Assembly (NCBI GenBank): GCA_014380615.1
Contig: JACMJM010000032.1
Location: 1-64,000, forward strand
Source: Sphingobacteriaceae bacterium
GTDB taxonomy: Bacteria; Bacteroidota; Bacteroidia; Sphingobacteriales; Sphingobacteriaceae
Direction: 5' to 3'
DNA length: 64,000 bases
The translations under genes were made by a program, and so were the position numbers. Below the pieces are notes generated by a model that was not told the DNA's origin, did not search any database, and saw only the letters and a program-made list of their open reading frames with translations. Shown here piece after piece: positions 1 to 8,077 of this stretch; the stretch's first letter is position 1; each line of letters opens with the position of its first letter.

Positions 1-657
1 AGCAGCGTTTACCTTAAATCCAGGGTCGAGAGAAAGTTCATCATGCCAGTCGCATTCGGTAATTAATTGTTTAGAATAACCCCAGTGCTCCAGATGCGCA
101 CCTGTTCCGAGGCCGGTTATTATCTTCTTTACCTTAGGTTTTAATCCGGTAATAGTTTCATAATCGAGATGGTCCCAATGGTCGTGGGTTAAAAAGAGGT
201 AATCAATTTCCGGAATATCTTCGGTGGTATACACATCGCTACCTTTGTAGCTTTTGGTTGTAAATTTTACCGGAGAGGATCTGCCGCTAAAGATGGGGTC
301 GACTAGTATTTTTTTTCCGTCTATCTGAATAAAGTAAGAAGAATGCCCGAACCATACCAGGGCATTTTCGGTAGGAGATAAGCTATGCAGATCGGTTTTT
401 ACAGATGGCAGTATTGCGGGAGGCCGAACCGTTTTACTTTTGTTAAAGAGATATTCTTTTAAAACTTTAAAAAACGTAGCCCCTTCGCTCAGGTCTGAAG
501 TGGGGCTTAAATTTTGAAATTTTCCCTCTTTGTAATTGGGCGACTTTTTTATTTTTTCCAGGCGTTCATCGGATGAAATTTTTCCGAATTGGGGCTGGTG
601 CAGAAAGGTGTAAGTACTAAGTAGTAGTATAATCAGAATCAGAGCAGTAATTAACAT
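1..657 (-). CDS. MBL-fold metal-dependent hydrolase (3' end cut by window)
   Basis: Open frame of 219 codons reading leftward from an ATG at 657 to the window edge, so the C-terminus is missing. Residues 2-19 are a hydrophobic helix (signal or membrane anchor). The zinc-binding signature THDHWDHLD lies at about residues 156-164, preceded by WFGHSSYFIQIDG and ILVDPIFS, the layout of the UlaG/NAPE-PLD-like branch of the metallo-beta-lactamase superfamily. This branch hydrolyses phosphodiester or lactone bonds in varied small molecules; the substrate cannot be told here. It lies upstream of the TolC-like gene on the same strand with a gap of about 70 bases toward that gene's stop. Family call is solid, function unassigned. 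Confidence 0.85.
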   Translation of the reverse strand, partial: MLITALILIILLLSTYTFLHQPQFGKISSDERLEKIKKSPNYKEGKFQNLSPTSDLSEGATFFKVLKEYLFNKSKTVRPPAILPSVKTDLHSLSPTENALVWFGHSSYFIQIDGKKILVDPIFSGRSSPVKFTTKSYKGSDVYTTEDIPEIDYLFLTHDHWDHLDYETITGLKPKVKKIITGLGTGAHLEHWGYSKQLITECDWHDELSLDPGFKVNAA

Positions 658-727
658 TGCCTTTAGGTGTGTTTGTCGACAAAGATAAAATATTCTATTC
701 TGCTCTTTTGATCGCTGCTTTTTTTAT

Positions 728-2149
728 TTAAAAGCTGAGCTTCCCCTCATAATAATCCAAAATTTTAGAGCGCAGCAAATACTCATACCTCGCATTAATC
801 AGGTTAATGTTAGCCTGGTCGAGGTTGTTTTTTGCGATGGTGTAATCAACTACCGTACCTGCACCCGCATTGAATCGAGCCTCGGCAGCCCTGAAAGATT
901 GGCTAAAGGAAGCAACCTGCCGCGTCAGAATCTCAACTTTATTACTTGAAGCCGTGATATTAAACCAGGCTAAATCTACGGCCTGTTTCAACTGTAGTCG
1001 TGTAGATTCTTCCGTTAGTTGGGTGCTATTTAAATCTATTTTGGCTAATGATATTTGGTTACGAACTCTTGATGCGTTAAAAAGCGGCATTCTTATACCA
1101 ATGCTTACAGAAGAACTATAATTATTCCTGATCTGGCTATTGTAAGCAATCCTGCGGTTTTCGAAAGAACGTTGAGTTGATATAACCGGGAGCTTGTTTC
1201 CGTTCAGTTCAACATAATCACTTCCGGGCAAATCTTCAGACGAGATCATTCTGCTGGTTTGCGCCGCCGACGAGTAGTTGCTGAAGATGTTACTATTTAA
1301 TGTGATTTGCGGATATAGATTTCCACGAGCAGCATGCACAGCTTTTTTCGCGCTTTCAGTTCGAAGGGCGGCTCCTCGTATCTGCGCAAGTTGCTGTAAA
1401 GCGAGCGAATAGATTTTATCGGGCCCTATATAATCAGCTGGTTTTAATGCATCCGGCGAAAGCGGCTCAATTTTAAAATCACGATTATATTCAACATTCA
1501 TTAACCCTGCCATGGCGATACGTGATGCATCGAATCTATTGCGGCTATTTATAACTGATAGTTCATCATTTGCAAGTTGTCCCATTAAATCAGAGAGTTG
1601 GGCCGGAGCAATTACTCCTTCTTTGCTTAGTAGTTTAGAGCGCTCTACCTGCTTGCTTGTAACATCAACTTGTAATTCTGCCTGGTTCAGTTGGTCCTGA
1701 TTGTTGAGGATTTGAAAATAAGCGAGTATCACATCAAGTGCGAGATTCTCTTTTGCTTGTTGCAGATCCATTTTGCTGGCTTCAAGAGCATATGAGTTTT
1801 GCTTCAACTGGTTTCTCAGTATCAATCCGCTGAAAAGCGTAATGCCGCCGTTTAAAGAATAATTTGCGTAGTCGATGTTCTTATTTGCGTAGGCGTTTGT
1901 GAAAGGATCGATACTTCGGCCCTGATTAGAGCCGTGGCCAATATTTGCAGACACTCCGGGAAGTAGATTTGCTCTGGCCTGCTTCAGGTTTACCGTGGAA
2001 GATTGCGCCTGTAAATCAGTCTGTTTCAGCTGTAAGTTATTGGTTAGTGCCAGTTCAATGCTTTGCTGCAAAGTGTATGTTTCCGGCTGTGCGATAGCAG
2101 AGGTGCTTATGAATATTAAAGAAGCAAGGGTTTTAAATATCGTTTTCAT
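728..2149 (-). CDS. TolC-family outer membrane efflux protein
   Basis: About 473 residues, usual TolC length. I place the start at the internal ATG at 2149 because it begins a clean signal peptide (MKTIFKTLASLIFISTSAIA, cleaved before QPETY); the frame stays open six codons further up to 2167. The mature protein shows two repeated stretches rich in Gln, Ala, Leu and Asn typical of TolC coiled-coil helices, for example LQQSIELALTNNLQLKQT near the N-terminus and NNLDQANINLINARYEYL near the C-terminus. TolC proteins form trimeric outer-membrane exit ducts. It follows the ABC permease/ATPase pair on the same strand (68-base gap), so the three probably act together, although no HlyD-type adaptor is present here. 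Confidence 0.88.
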   Translation of the reverse strand: MKTIFKTLASLIFISTSAIAQPETYTLQQSIELALTNNLQLKQTDLQAQSSTVNLKQARANLLPGVSANIGHGSNQGRSIDPFTNAYANKNIDYANYSLNGGITLFSGLILRNQLKQNSYALEASKMDLQQAKENLALDVILAYFQILNNQDQLNQAELQVDVTSKQVERSKLLSKEGVIAPAQLSDLMGQLANDELSVINSRNRFDASRIAMAGLMNVEYNRDFKIEPLSPDALKPADYIGPDKIYSLALQQLAQIRGAALRTESAKKAVHAARGNLYPQITLNSNIFSNYSSAAQTSRMISSEDLPGSDYVELNGNKLPVISTQRSFENRRIAYNSQIRNNYSSSVSIGIRMPLFNASRVRNQISLAKIDLNSTQLTEESTRLQLKQAVDLAWFNITASSNKVEILTRQVASFSQSFRAAEARFNAGAGTVVDYTIAKNNLDQANINLINARYEYLLRSKILDYYEGKLSF

Positions 2150-2217
2150 TATCTGATTTTTTGGCATAGCTCGCCCGTATCCATTAAAGAATAGGTAGCA
2201 GCTATGTATGATAAGTT

Positions 2218-4599
2218 TTATTCGGTTCTTAATGCTTTTACCGGATTGGCAACTGCAGCTTTGTATACTTTGGCGCCAATGGTGATGGCCGAGGTTAATA
2301 GAATTATGAGCAGGGTGAGGATAAAGGGCAATACCCCTATTTCAGGATGATAGACATACACAAACCTGAATAACAGATTATCGATTAGAAGAAATCCAAG
2401 TGTAGAGCCGATTACAAATGATATTAGCATCAAGCGTATAAAGTCTTTGTTTATCAAGCTAATAATAGAAATTATCGACGCTCCTAAAACCTTGCGGATA
2501 CCGATTTCTTTTCTGCGCCGGATTATATTTAACGATACCAGCGCGAATATGCCAGAGGCCGAAAGTGCGATGGTACTTAGCGCAAGAAAGAATGCCACCG
2601 ATTTGAAACCTTCGTTCATGTAAACTTCTTTTTCCACCAGTTCATCTTGCGTAAAGCCGCTAAAGGGTTTTGCCGGAAGAACGCGGTGCCATGTGTCTTG
2701 CATAGATTTAAAAACGCTATGCACTCCATCTTCAGGAATTCTGGCAACCAGGTACTTATAGTCTTCTGGATTGGCCGATTTTAATACCATGGGTGGAACT
2801 TTACCATGCAGGCCCATCTCTTTGTAGTCTTTCACTACCCCTACAATAGTGTAATAAGCACTGTCAACTTTAATTTTTTGTCCCAGTGGAGATTTGATGT
2901 TTAAGCTGGAAAGCAGCGTCTCGTTCACCATCACAGATGCATCCTGATCCAGGCTCTTGCCGGTGTAAAAATGGCGACCTTCTTTCAAAGTTACTCCGGT
3001 GGTTTTTAAATATTCTTCTCCGCCAATTACTGCTACGTTCGCTTTAATTTCGTTCGATTCGGCCTGCACTTTTCTTGTTGGCGAGCCTTCACCAATTTGA
3101 TGTACGGTGCCTGCCATGCTAAGGATACGTGGATTGTTTTTCAGAGCGTTGCTCAGGATATTATACTCCGATGCACTGTCTATTTGTAATACAGCCAACT
3201 CTTTGATAGCATACCCATAATCAACCGTTTGCTGATAAGAAGCATTTTTAGTGAGACTGATTCCTACTATCAAAGCCAGACAAGAAAGGCTGAACTGAGC
3301 GAACAGTAAGAACCGGGTAAAGCCGTTTGAATTACCGAAAGTAGTTTGGCCCTTAAGTATCGATATAGGTTTGAATGAACTGATGTACAAGGCTGGGTAG
3401 AGTCCCGAAATAAACGCTGTGAACAGAGGCAGTGCCAGCAGAAACAAATACATGGATGAATCCTGTAAATTGAACCGGAGATTTAAGGAAGAAGTGCTAT
3501 TGAATGAAGGTAAAAGCGCGGCTACAAATAGAATCGCTAAGCCGGATGCTATGGTGCATAGGATTAAATTCTCAATCAGAAATTGCTTTATCAACTGCTT
3601 TCTTACTCCTCCAAGAACCTTCCTGATTCCAATTTCCTTTAAGCGGTTACTTGCAAAGGAGATAGAGATATTGGTAAAGTTAAAGCAAGCGATTAGCAAG
3701 ATCAGAAATGACATAATTGCTGGTCCGATAACAATAACACCACGCGGATTTGAATTCAGAGGACTTCCGTATACATAACCCTCGAAATCTCTGTCAGAAC
3801 TAAAGGCTATGTTTTGAAAGGGCTGTAATTTAAATCCTTCAAGTTTATCGTCTGCCCGGCTGCTGTTGTAAACCGCGGTAAACGTTTTTGCCTGACGTTC
3901 CAGATTTTCGAGGGAGCTTTTGTCTGTAACTTCCACGAAAGTGCTTACCTGGTTGTTGTTCCTCCAATCAATCTGTTCCGCTTCGGTAAAGTAATTCTCG
4001 AAAGAGGTGATAATATCAAACTGGAAGCTGGAGTTATCCGGAAGTTTTTCCAAAACGCCGGTAATGGTATAAACTTGCTCATTTCCCTCGCGGTTCAATA
4101 ATGTGATCTTTTGATTGAGCGCTTGTTCATTGTTAAACAATTTCTCTGCAAAAGCTTTGCTTATAACTACCGAATTTTTGTCGGCAAATTGACTGCTGTT
4201 CCCATCCGCTAAGGGAAACTTAAAAAGATCAAATAAGGCAGGATCGGCAAAGTATACCCGTTCGCTGAAACTGTTCTCTTTGCTTTTTACAACCGCCGAG
4301 CTGCTATACAGCCTTGCGAACCGTTTAATTCCCGAGTTGCTTTTTGCCAGCGTACCGCCCAAAGCCAGGGGAGAAACTCCCCATTGCTGTACCGATCCAT
4401 CAGTGATTTTTTTACTGTTGAGGCGGTATATATTTTCGGTATTGTGGTAATTGGAGTCGAAGCTGGCGCGATAATCATAATTAAGATAAGCAAGTAGGCA
4501 GCAAGCCAGGGCAAAACCAAGCCCGATAATATTTAATGCCACATAGGTTTTGTGTCTGGATAAAACCCGAAGCGCTATTTTGAAATAGTTTCTTATCAT
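2218..4599 (-). CDS. FtsX/MacB-like ABC transporter permease
   Basis: 793 residues with the duplicated MacB/FtsX layout. There is one N-terminal membrane helix (about residues 18-41), a MacB-type periplasmic domain, three helices (about 286-405), another helix (about 428-448), a second periplasmic domain, and three C-terminal helices. Each half carries the cytoplasmic coupling motif KEIGIRKVLG (RLKEIGIRKVLGG and RRKEIGIRKVLGA). Such permeases do mechanotransmission or export rather than uptake, driven by a LolD/MacB-type ATPase. The start overlaps the stop of the ATPase gene by four bases (4596-4599), indicating translational coupling. Substrate unknown; lipoproteins, peptides or toxic molecules are family possibilities. 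Confidence 0.88.
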   Translation of the reverse strand: MIRNYFKIALRVLSRHKTYVALNIIGLGFALACCLLAYLNYDYRASFDSNYHNTENIYRLNSKKITDGSVQQWGVSPLALGGTLAKSNSGIKRFARLYSSSAVVKSKENSFSERVYFADPALFDLFKFPLADGNSSQFADKNSVVISKAFAEKLFNNEQALNQKITLLNREGNEQVYTITGVLEKLPDNSSFQFDIITSFENYFTEAEQIDWRNNNQVSTFVEVTDKSSLENLERQAKTFTAVYNSSRADDKLEGFKLQPFQNIAFSSDRDFEGYVYGSPLNSNPRGVIVIGPAIMSFLILLIACFNFTNISISFASNRLKEIGIRKVLGGVRKQLIKQFLIENLILCTIASGLAILFVAALLPSFNSTSSLNLRFNLQDSSMYLFLLALPLFTAFISGLYPALYISSFKPISILKGQTTFGNSNGFTRFLLFAQFSLSCLALIVGISLTKNASYQQTVDYGYAIKELAVLQIDSASEYNILSNALKNNPRILSMAGTVHQIGEGSPTRKVQAESNEIKANVAVIGGEEYLKTTGVTLKEGRHFYTGKSLDQDASVMVNETLLSSLNIKSPLGQKIKVDSAYYTIVGVVKDYKEMGLHGKVPPMVLKSANPEDYKYLVARIPEDGVHSVFKSMQDTWHRVLPAKPFSGFTQDELVEKEVYMNEGFKSVAFFLALSTIALSASGIFALVSLNIIRRRKEIGIRKVLGASIISIISLINKDFIRLMLISFVIGSTLGFLLIDNLLFRFVYVYHPEIGVLPFILTLLIILLTSAITIGAKVYKAAVANPVKALRTE

Positions 4600-5273
4600 G
4601 ATTCCTGAAGGTTAGTTTGTCCGTCCAGAAGGTTTATGATGCGGCTGCCATATTCAGCGTTTTTCTCCGAGTGGGTCACCTGGATAACCGTTACTCCTTC
4701 TTTATTCAGTTCGCTGAAAATTTTCATGATTTCTTCCCCTTGTTTAGAGCTAAGGTTCCCGGTAGGTTCATCTGCTAAAATTAACCGGGGATTTGCAATC
4801 AATGCCCGGGCTATGCCTACCAGCTGCTGTTGGCCGCCGGATAACTGCGCCGGGAAAAGGTCTTTTTTGCCGACTATTTGAAACCGGTCGAGCATATCGG
4901 CAACACGTGCTTTTCGTTCTGATGATGGTACGTCGAGGTAGAGTAGGGGCGTCTCAATATTTTCATAAACAGTTAAATCATCAATCAGGTGGTAAGCCTG
5001 AAATACAAAACCGATATTTTTCTTCATCAAAGCCGCCCGTTGCTTTTCCTTCATCTGATGAATGGCTTCACCTTCAAAAAAGTATTCGCCTTCGCTGGCT
5101 TGTTCTAATGTTCCAAGGATATGAAGCAGGGTCGATTTTCCACTGCCAGAGGGGCCCATGATGGATACAAACTCTCCGTCTTTTATTTCGAGATTAATAT
5201 CTTTTAAAATAAAAACGCGTTTGCTTCCGGTGTTTACCCAGTGAAAAATGTTGTTGAGTTGGATTAAGTTCAT
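4596..5273 (-). CDS. ABC transporter ATP-binding protein (MacB/LolD type)
   Basis: 225 residues, typical for a LolD/MacB-class stand-alone ATPase. Walker A GPSGSGKST is at residues 40-48, the Q-loop Gln at about 92, the signature LSGGQQQ at 144-150 and Walker B LILADEP at 164-170, followed by the switch His (QVTHSEKNAEYG). After the signature the usual Arg of QQQRVAIARAL is replaced (QQQLVGIARAL), a small oddity. It hydrolyses ATP to drive the permease encoded immediately downstream, with which it shares a four-base overlap. It is the first gene of the three-gene minus-strand export cluster. Confidence 0.93.
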   Translation of the reverse strand: MNLIQLNNIFHWVNTGSKRVFILKDINLEIKDGEFVSIMGPSGSGKSTLLHILGTLEQASEGEYFFEGEAIHQMKEKQRAALMKKNIGFVFQAYHLIDDLTVYENIETPLLYLDVPSSERKARVADMLDRFQIVGKKDLFPAQLSGGQQQLVGIARALIANPRLILADEPTGNLSSKQGEEIMKIFSELNKEGVTVIQVTHSEKNAEYGSRIINLLDGQTNLQES

Positions 5274-5400
5274 GCTCTATAAATATGCGGGTTTATTTAT
5301 TAGGTTCCCTCATGTCTTATTTGCTTACAAAGTTGTGCCATATTATTAAGTAGGTGATTATTAGTGATTTATATCTATTTGGTAAAAAATAACTGTTCGT

Positions 5401-5423
5401 TATCGAACACCCGGAGTTCGATA
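5401..5423. promoter_or_regulatory. Inverted repeat upstream of the ABC export operon
   Basis: Perfect 8-base arms TATCGAAC (5401-5408) and GTTCGATA (5416-5423) around a 7-base spacer, about 130 bases upstream of the ATPase start at 5273. The spacing suits a dimeric regulator's operator, but no cognate regulator is adjacent. This is the only clear signal in the first part of the 5274-5842 gene-free region. Confidence 0.35.
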
Positions 5424-5558
5424 GTGTTACTGAAAGGTTAACTGGTTGACGAAAGATTGTGGTTTGGGGATATCTATAGGAAGCATCATGCCAATAGTGA
5501 TGTGAAAGATTTCAGTTAAGAATCCACGTGGTTTTCATTAAGCTAAAATGTAAAAGCT

Positions 5559-5599
5559 AACCGTGAAAATCCAAAATCATATTTTTGATTTTCACGGTT
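5559..5599. repeat. Long near-perfect palindrome in intergenic region
   Basis: Arms AACCGTGAAAATC (5559-5571) and GATTTTCACGGTT (5587-5599) are exact complements. After one C/T mismatch a further five pairs form inside them, leaving a three-base loop, so almost the whole 41 bases fold. No T-run follows on either strand, so it is not a standard terminator. It sits in the gene-free 5274-5842 region together with the operator-like repeat and the OmpA terminator; I see no open frame there. Confidence 0.6.
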
Positions 5600-5730
5600 G
5601 AGCAGGCTCTGTCTAAGCGATAGATAGCTGTCTATAGTTGCGTCAATCCACTCTTTTATCGATTATGTTCTGGGTGCTTAGTGTTGCCAAGAGAGATCAG
5701 TCATCCGATGACTATCACGCCGCAACATCG

Positions 5731-5763
5731 CAAAAAAACAAAGCCGGAAAAAATTCCCGGCTT
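5731..5763 (-). terminator. Rho-independent terminator of the OmpA-type gene
   Basis: On the minus strand, arms AAGCCGG and CCGGCTT (5757-5763 and 5741-5747) flank a 9-base loop and are followed by TGTTTTTTT (5740 down to 5732). It lies about 80 bases past the stop at 5843. Confidence 0.8.
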
Positions 5764-5842
5764 CATATTATAAGGTAAACACTTATCCCTTATAATAAAG
5801 AAATGCTAAATATAATTCACCGTTTCCGGGGAATTTTTAAAC

Positions 5843-6697
5843 CTACTTCTCAGCCTCTTTCCCGATCAAATCCATAAACTGATCAAGTTTTGGAGTAATA
5901 ATAATTTGAGTTCGTCTGTTTTTACTTCTGCCGGTTTCGGTGTTGTTATCTGCAATCGGGTTATATTCTCCCCGTCCGCCAGCCGTTAAACGTTTAGGTT
6001 CAACACCGTGGTTGTTTTGTAGTGCCTGTACCACAGATGATGCTCTTAAAGCACTCAGGTCCCAATTGTTGCGCAGGGTTTTCTGGGTGATAGGTACATT
6101 GTCTGTATTTCCCTCAATTAATACATCGTAGGTATTATAATCTTTAATGATCTTGGCAATTTTGCTCAACGTTGCAGCAGATCTGTCAGAAATTTCGTAA
6201 CTGCCCGATTGATACAGCATATTGTCGGATAAGGAAATATATACTACACCTTTTAATACCTGAACATTTACGTCGTTTATCTCCTGTGCACTCAAAGAGC
6301 GGGTTAAATTATTGGTGAGAACCATATTGAGCGAATCGCTTTTGTTTTTTGCGTTAACTAACTGCTGTATATATTTATTGGAGCTGTTAATCTCATCAAC
6401 CAGTTTAGAGATATTTACATTTCCCTGGCTGCTTGCATTTAAGCATTTGCTAAGCGCATCTTGTAATGATTTAGAGTTCGCTTTTTCAGATGCTATCTGC
6501 TCTTCAAGACTTTTCCCCCGGTTGGTTAGTACAGCAACATTTCGTTCGCTGGTTAAAAATTTAGTATTCAAGTCGCGGGTATTCCGGTCAAGCTCATTAT
6601 AACTATTTTGCAGTTGCTGATGTTTTTTTGAGCTGACACAGCTTTGGGCCATTACAGCTCCAAGCAATAATGTCGGTATGATTAATTGTGATTTCAT
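5843..6697 (-). CDS. OmpA-family peptidoglycan-binding lipoprotein
   Basis: 284 residues from the ATG at 6697, chosen because it starts a lipoprotein-like signal (MKSQLIIPTLLLGAVMAQSC, Cys at residue 20); the open frame continues ten codons upstream without signal character. Residues about 25-130 are predicted coiled coil (QQLQNSYNELDRNTRDL and following). The C-terminal half is an OmpA domain with the conserved peptidoglycan-contacting region: VLIEGNTDNVPI, LSALRASSVVQAL and SKNRRTQIIITP. It most likely tethers the outer membrane to the wall. It is monocistronic with its own terminator at 5731-5763. A second member of the same architecture starts at 63480. Confidence 0.9.
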   Translation of the reverse strand: MKSQLIIPTLLLGAVMAQSCVSSKKHQQLQNSYNELDRNTRDLNTKFLTSERNVAVLTNRGKSLEEQIASEKANSKSLQDALSKCLNASSQGNVNISKLVDEINSSNKYIQQLVNAKNKSDSLNMVLTNNLTRSLSAQEINDVNVQVLKGVVYISLSDNMLYQSGSYEISDRSAATLSKIAKIIKDYNTYDVLIEGNTDNVPITQKTLRNNWDLSALRASSVVQALQNNHGVEPKRLTAGGRGEYNPIADNNTETGRSKNRRTQIIITPKLDQFMDLIGKEAEK

Positions 6698-6977
6698 TTC
6701 GTACTGTTTAATTAAGAATATTAACACTATGTGATGCGACTTGTTTCAATACTGCATTTTAGAGAAGGGAAAATGCGCCGTGGAGCCCCTGGCCACTGTA
6801 CCACTTAACTTCATATAGAATTTTGCCATAACTTTTTAAAGCCACCTCAACACTTAGAGAACACTTCCTTAGATACTCTCCCTAAGCTCCCCTAAGATGA
6901 TAGGATAAAACAAATTCCGCCACTTTAAATCAGTTTCACAGTCAAACACCCGCAGCCTCAAACATCCGCCCCCCTTT

Positions 6978-7011
6978 TGTGGTTGTATATATCATTATCA
7001 CAATAACCACA
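6978..7011. promoter_or_regulatory. Inverted repeat just ahead of the FhaA-like gene
   Basis: Arms TGTGGTT (6978-6984) and AACCACA (7005-7011) with a 20-base AT-rich spacer, ending 15 bases before the ATG at 7027. This is a possible operator or promoter-overlapping site for the kinase/cell-wall locus. I could not place a convincing TAnnTTTG box here, so the promoter itself is unassigned. Confidence 0.3.
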
Positions 7012-7026
7012 TTTAGAAAATAAACA

Positions 7027-7977
7027 ATGACAACAGAACCTTCTTTTTGGCAACGTATTGGCATCCACGAATGGTTTTTAAACGATAGCGGCGCTGCGCC
7101 TACCGAACCTGAAGCACTTACTCCAAACGTAGTTTACAAGTATATCATTGATAAATTCAAAGAGTCTATCGGGCAATTAACTTTTGCCGACAGGATAGTT
7201 TTTTACCACGAATACATCATCAGCTTTAATCCTGATGATTACCGGGAATTTATGGACAATAAGAAAGGGATTTTCGGACTTATTGTACAGGAAGCTGTAA
7301 AAAAGTTTTATGAAGTTTTAAACCAATATCGGGCAGAAGGGAAAACGGTAGAACCCTCGAGCAGTAAATGGGTGTTTCGTTTTGTATCGCATCCCGATTA
7401 TGCCCGTGGTGATAAGGGATTTATCGGCAAACTGTTACCTGGCGGAAGTCAGAAAGATGAAAACCTCAGAGTAACATTTATTCCCCGCCAAACGGGTATT
7501 GCCGAAACATTCGACGTTAACGACGATATTTTAAAGGGTTTTAACTTCTATAGCGAAGGGTATTATGAAGTCCCTTATGTTGACGAATTAAAGTACGACG
7601 AAACCAAGCTTAAAAATACCGAACAAACCGGATTCGCACGTTTTGAAACTATTCTTCCCGATAAGGCTTACCGGGGGCATAAAGTGGAGTTCTTTATGAA
7701 AGATGAGCAGATTACCATTTCGGGCGATGAGGAAACAAATACCGATTCGAATGTATTTAAAATCCCTTCCGAATGGGTAAATACACCGCATCTATTTATT
7801 AAACACAATAAGTCCGAAGGCAAATTCTACCTTGCCTCCTTCGGCGAAAAAACCATCGTAAACGAAAAGGAGGTACAGCCGAGTACTGATGTACATTCTC
7901 CTGCCTGGGTAGAACTCCCTATCAACTCGAGGATGATATTAAACGGTATTGTAGGAATCAATATTTTTAAATCATAG
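7027..7977 (+). CDS. FhaA-like protein with degenerate FHA domain
   Basis: 316 residues, first gene of the kinase/phosphatase/RodA-PBP locus. Residues about 45-150 (TFADRIVFYHEYIISFNPDDYREF and following, ending SSSKWVFRFVSHPD) resemble the DUF3662/FhaA N-terminal domain, which carries the pattern of an FHA-protein adaptor next to RodA/PbpA in Actinobacteria. The last 110 residues look like an FHA beta sandwich (QITISGD, FYLASFGEKTIVNEKEV, ELPINSRMIL). The usual phosphothreonine-binding GR and SxxH residues are missing, so it may have lost phosphopeptide binding. No signal peptide or membrane helix; cytoplasmic. The similarity is by eye and distant; fold prediction would settle it. Confidence 0.55.
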   Translation: MTTEPSFWQRIGIHEWFLNDSGAAPTEPEALTPNVVYKYIIDKFKESIGQLTFADRIVFYHEYIISFNPDDYREFMDNKKGIFGLIVQEAVKKFYEVLNQYRAEGKTVEPSSSKWVFRFVSHPDYARGDKGFIGKLLPGGSQKDENLRVTFIPRQTGIAETFDVNDDILKGFNFYSEGYYEVPYVDELKYDETKLKNTEQTGFARFETILPDKAYRGHKVEFFMKDEQITISGDEETNTDSNVFKIPSEWVNTPHLFIKHNKSEGKFYLASFGEKTIVNEKEVQPSTDVHSPAWVELPINSRMILNGIVGINIFKS

Positions 7978-7978
7978 T

Positions 7979-8077
7979 ATGTCGCAGATCTTAACGGTAG
8001 CACTGCTTTTTATTTGCGCCTTTTTATTGGCCGCACATTTTAAGGATATAAAAAACACGCATAAACGTAATGGCTGA
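7979..8077 (+). CDS. 32-residue single-pass membrane peptide
   Basis: Short frame from ATG 7979 to TGA 8077. The peptide starts MSQILTVALLFICAFLLAA, one hydrophobic helix, then a basic tail HFKDIKNTHKRNG. It begins one base after the stop of the FhaA-like gene and overlaps the start of the PP2C gene by eight bases, so it sits in a tightly coupled position. That placement and the perfect helix-plus-basic-tail composition argue for a real small protein, but nothing of its function is known. An alternative is a pure coupling leader. Confidence 0.6.
   Translation: MSQILTVALLFICAFLLAAHFKDIKNTHKRNG

Noticed and set aside
728-5273. Complete tripartite MacAB-TolC system
   Set aside because: TolC-like, permease and ATPase genes are present, but no HlyD/MacA-type adaptor gene lies in the cluster.
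7999-8077. PASTA-domain sensor kinases, as in PknB
   Set aside because: Neither kinase ectodomain shows PASTA repeats; one is a short coiled coil and the other ends in an SH3-like domain.
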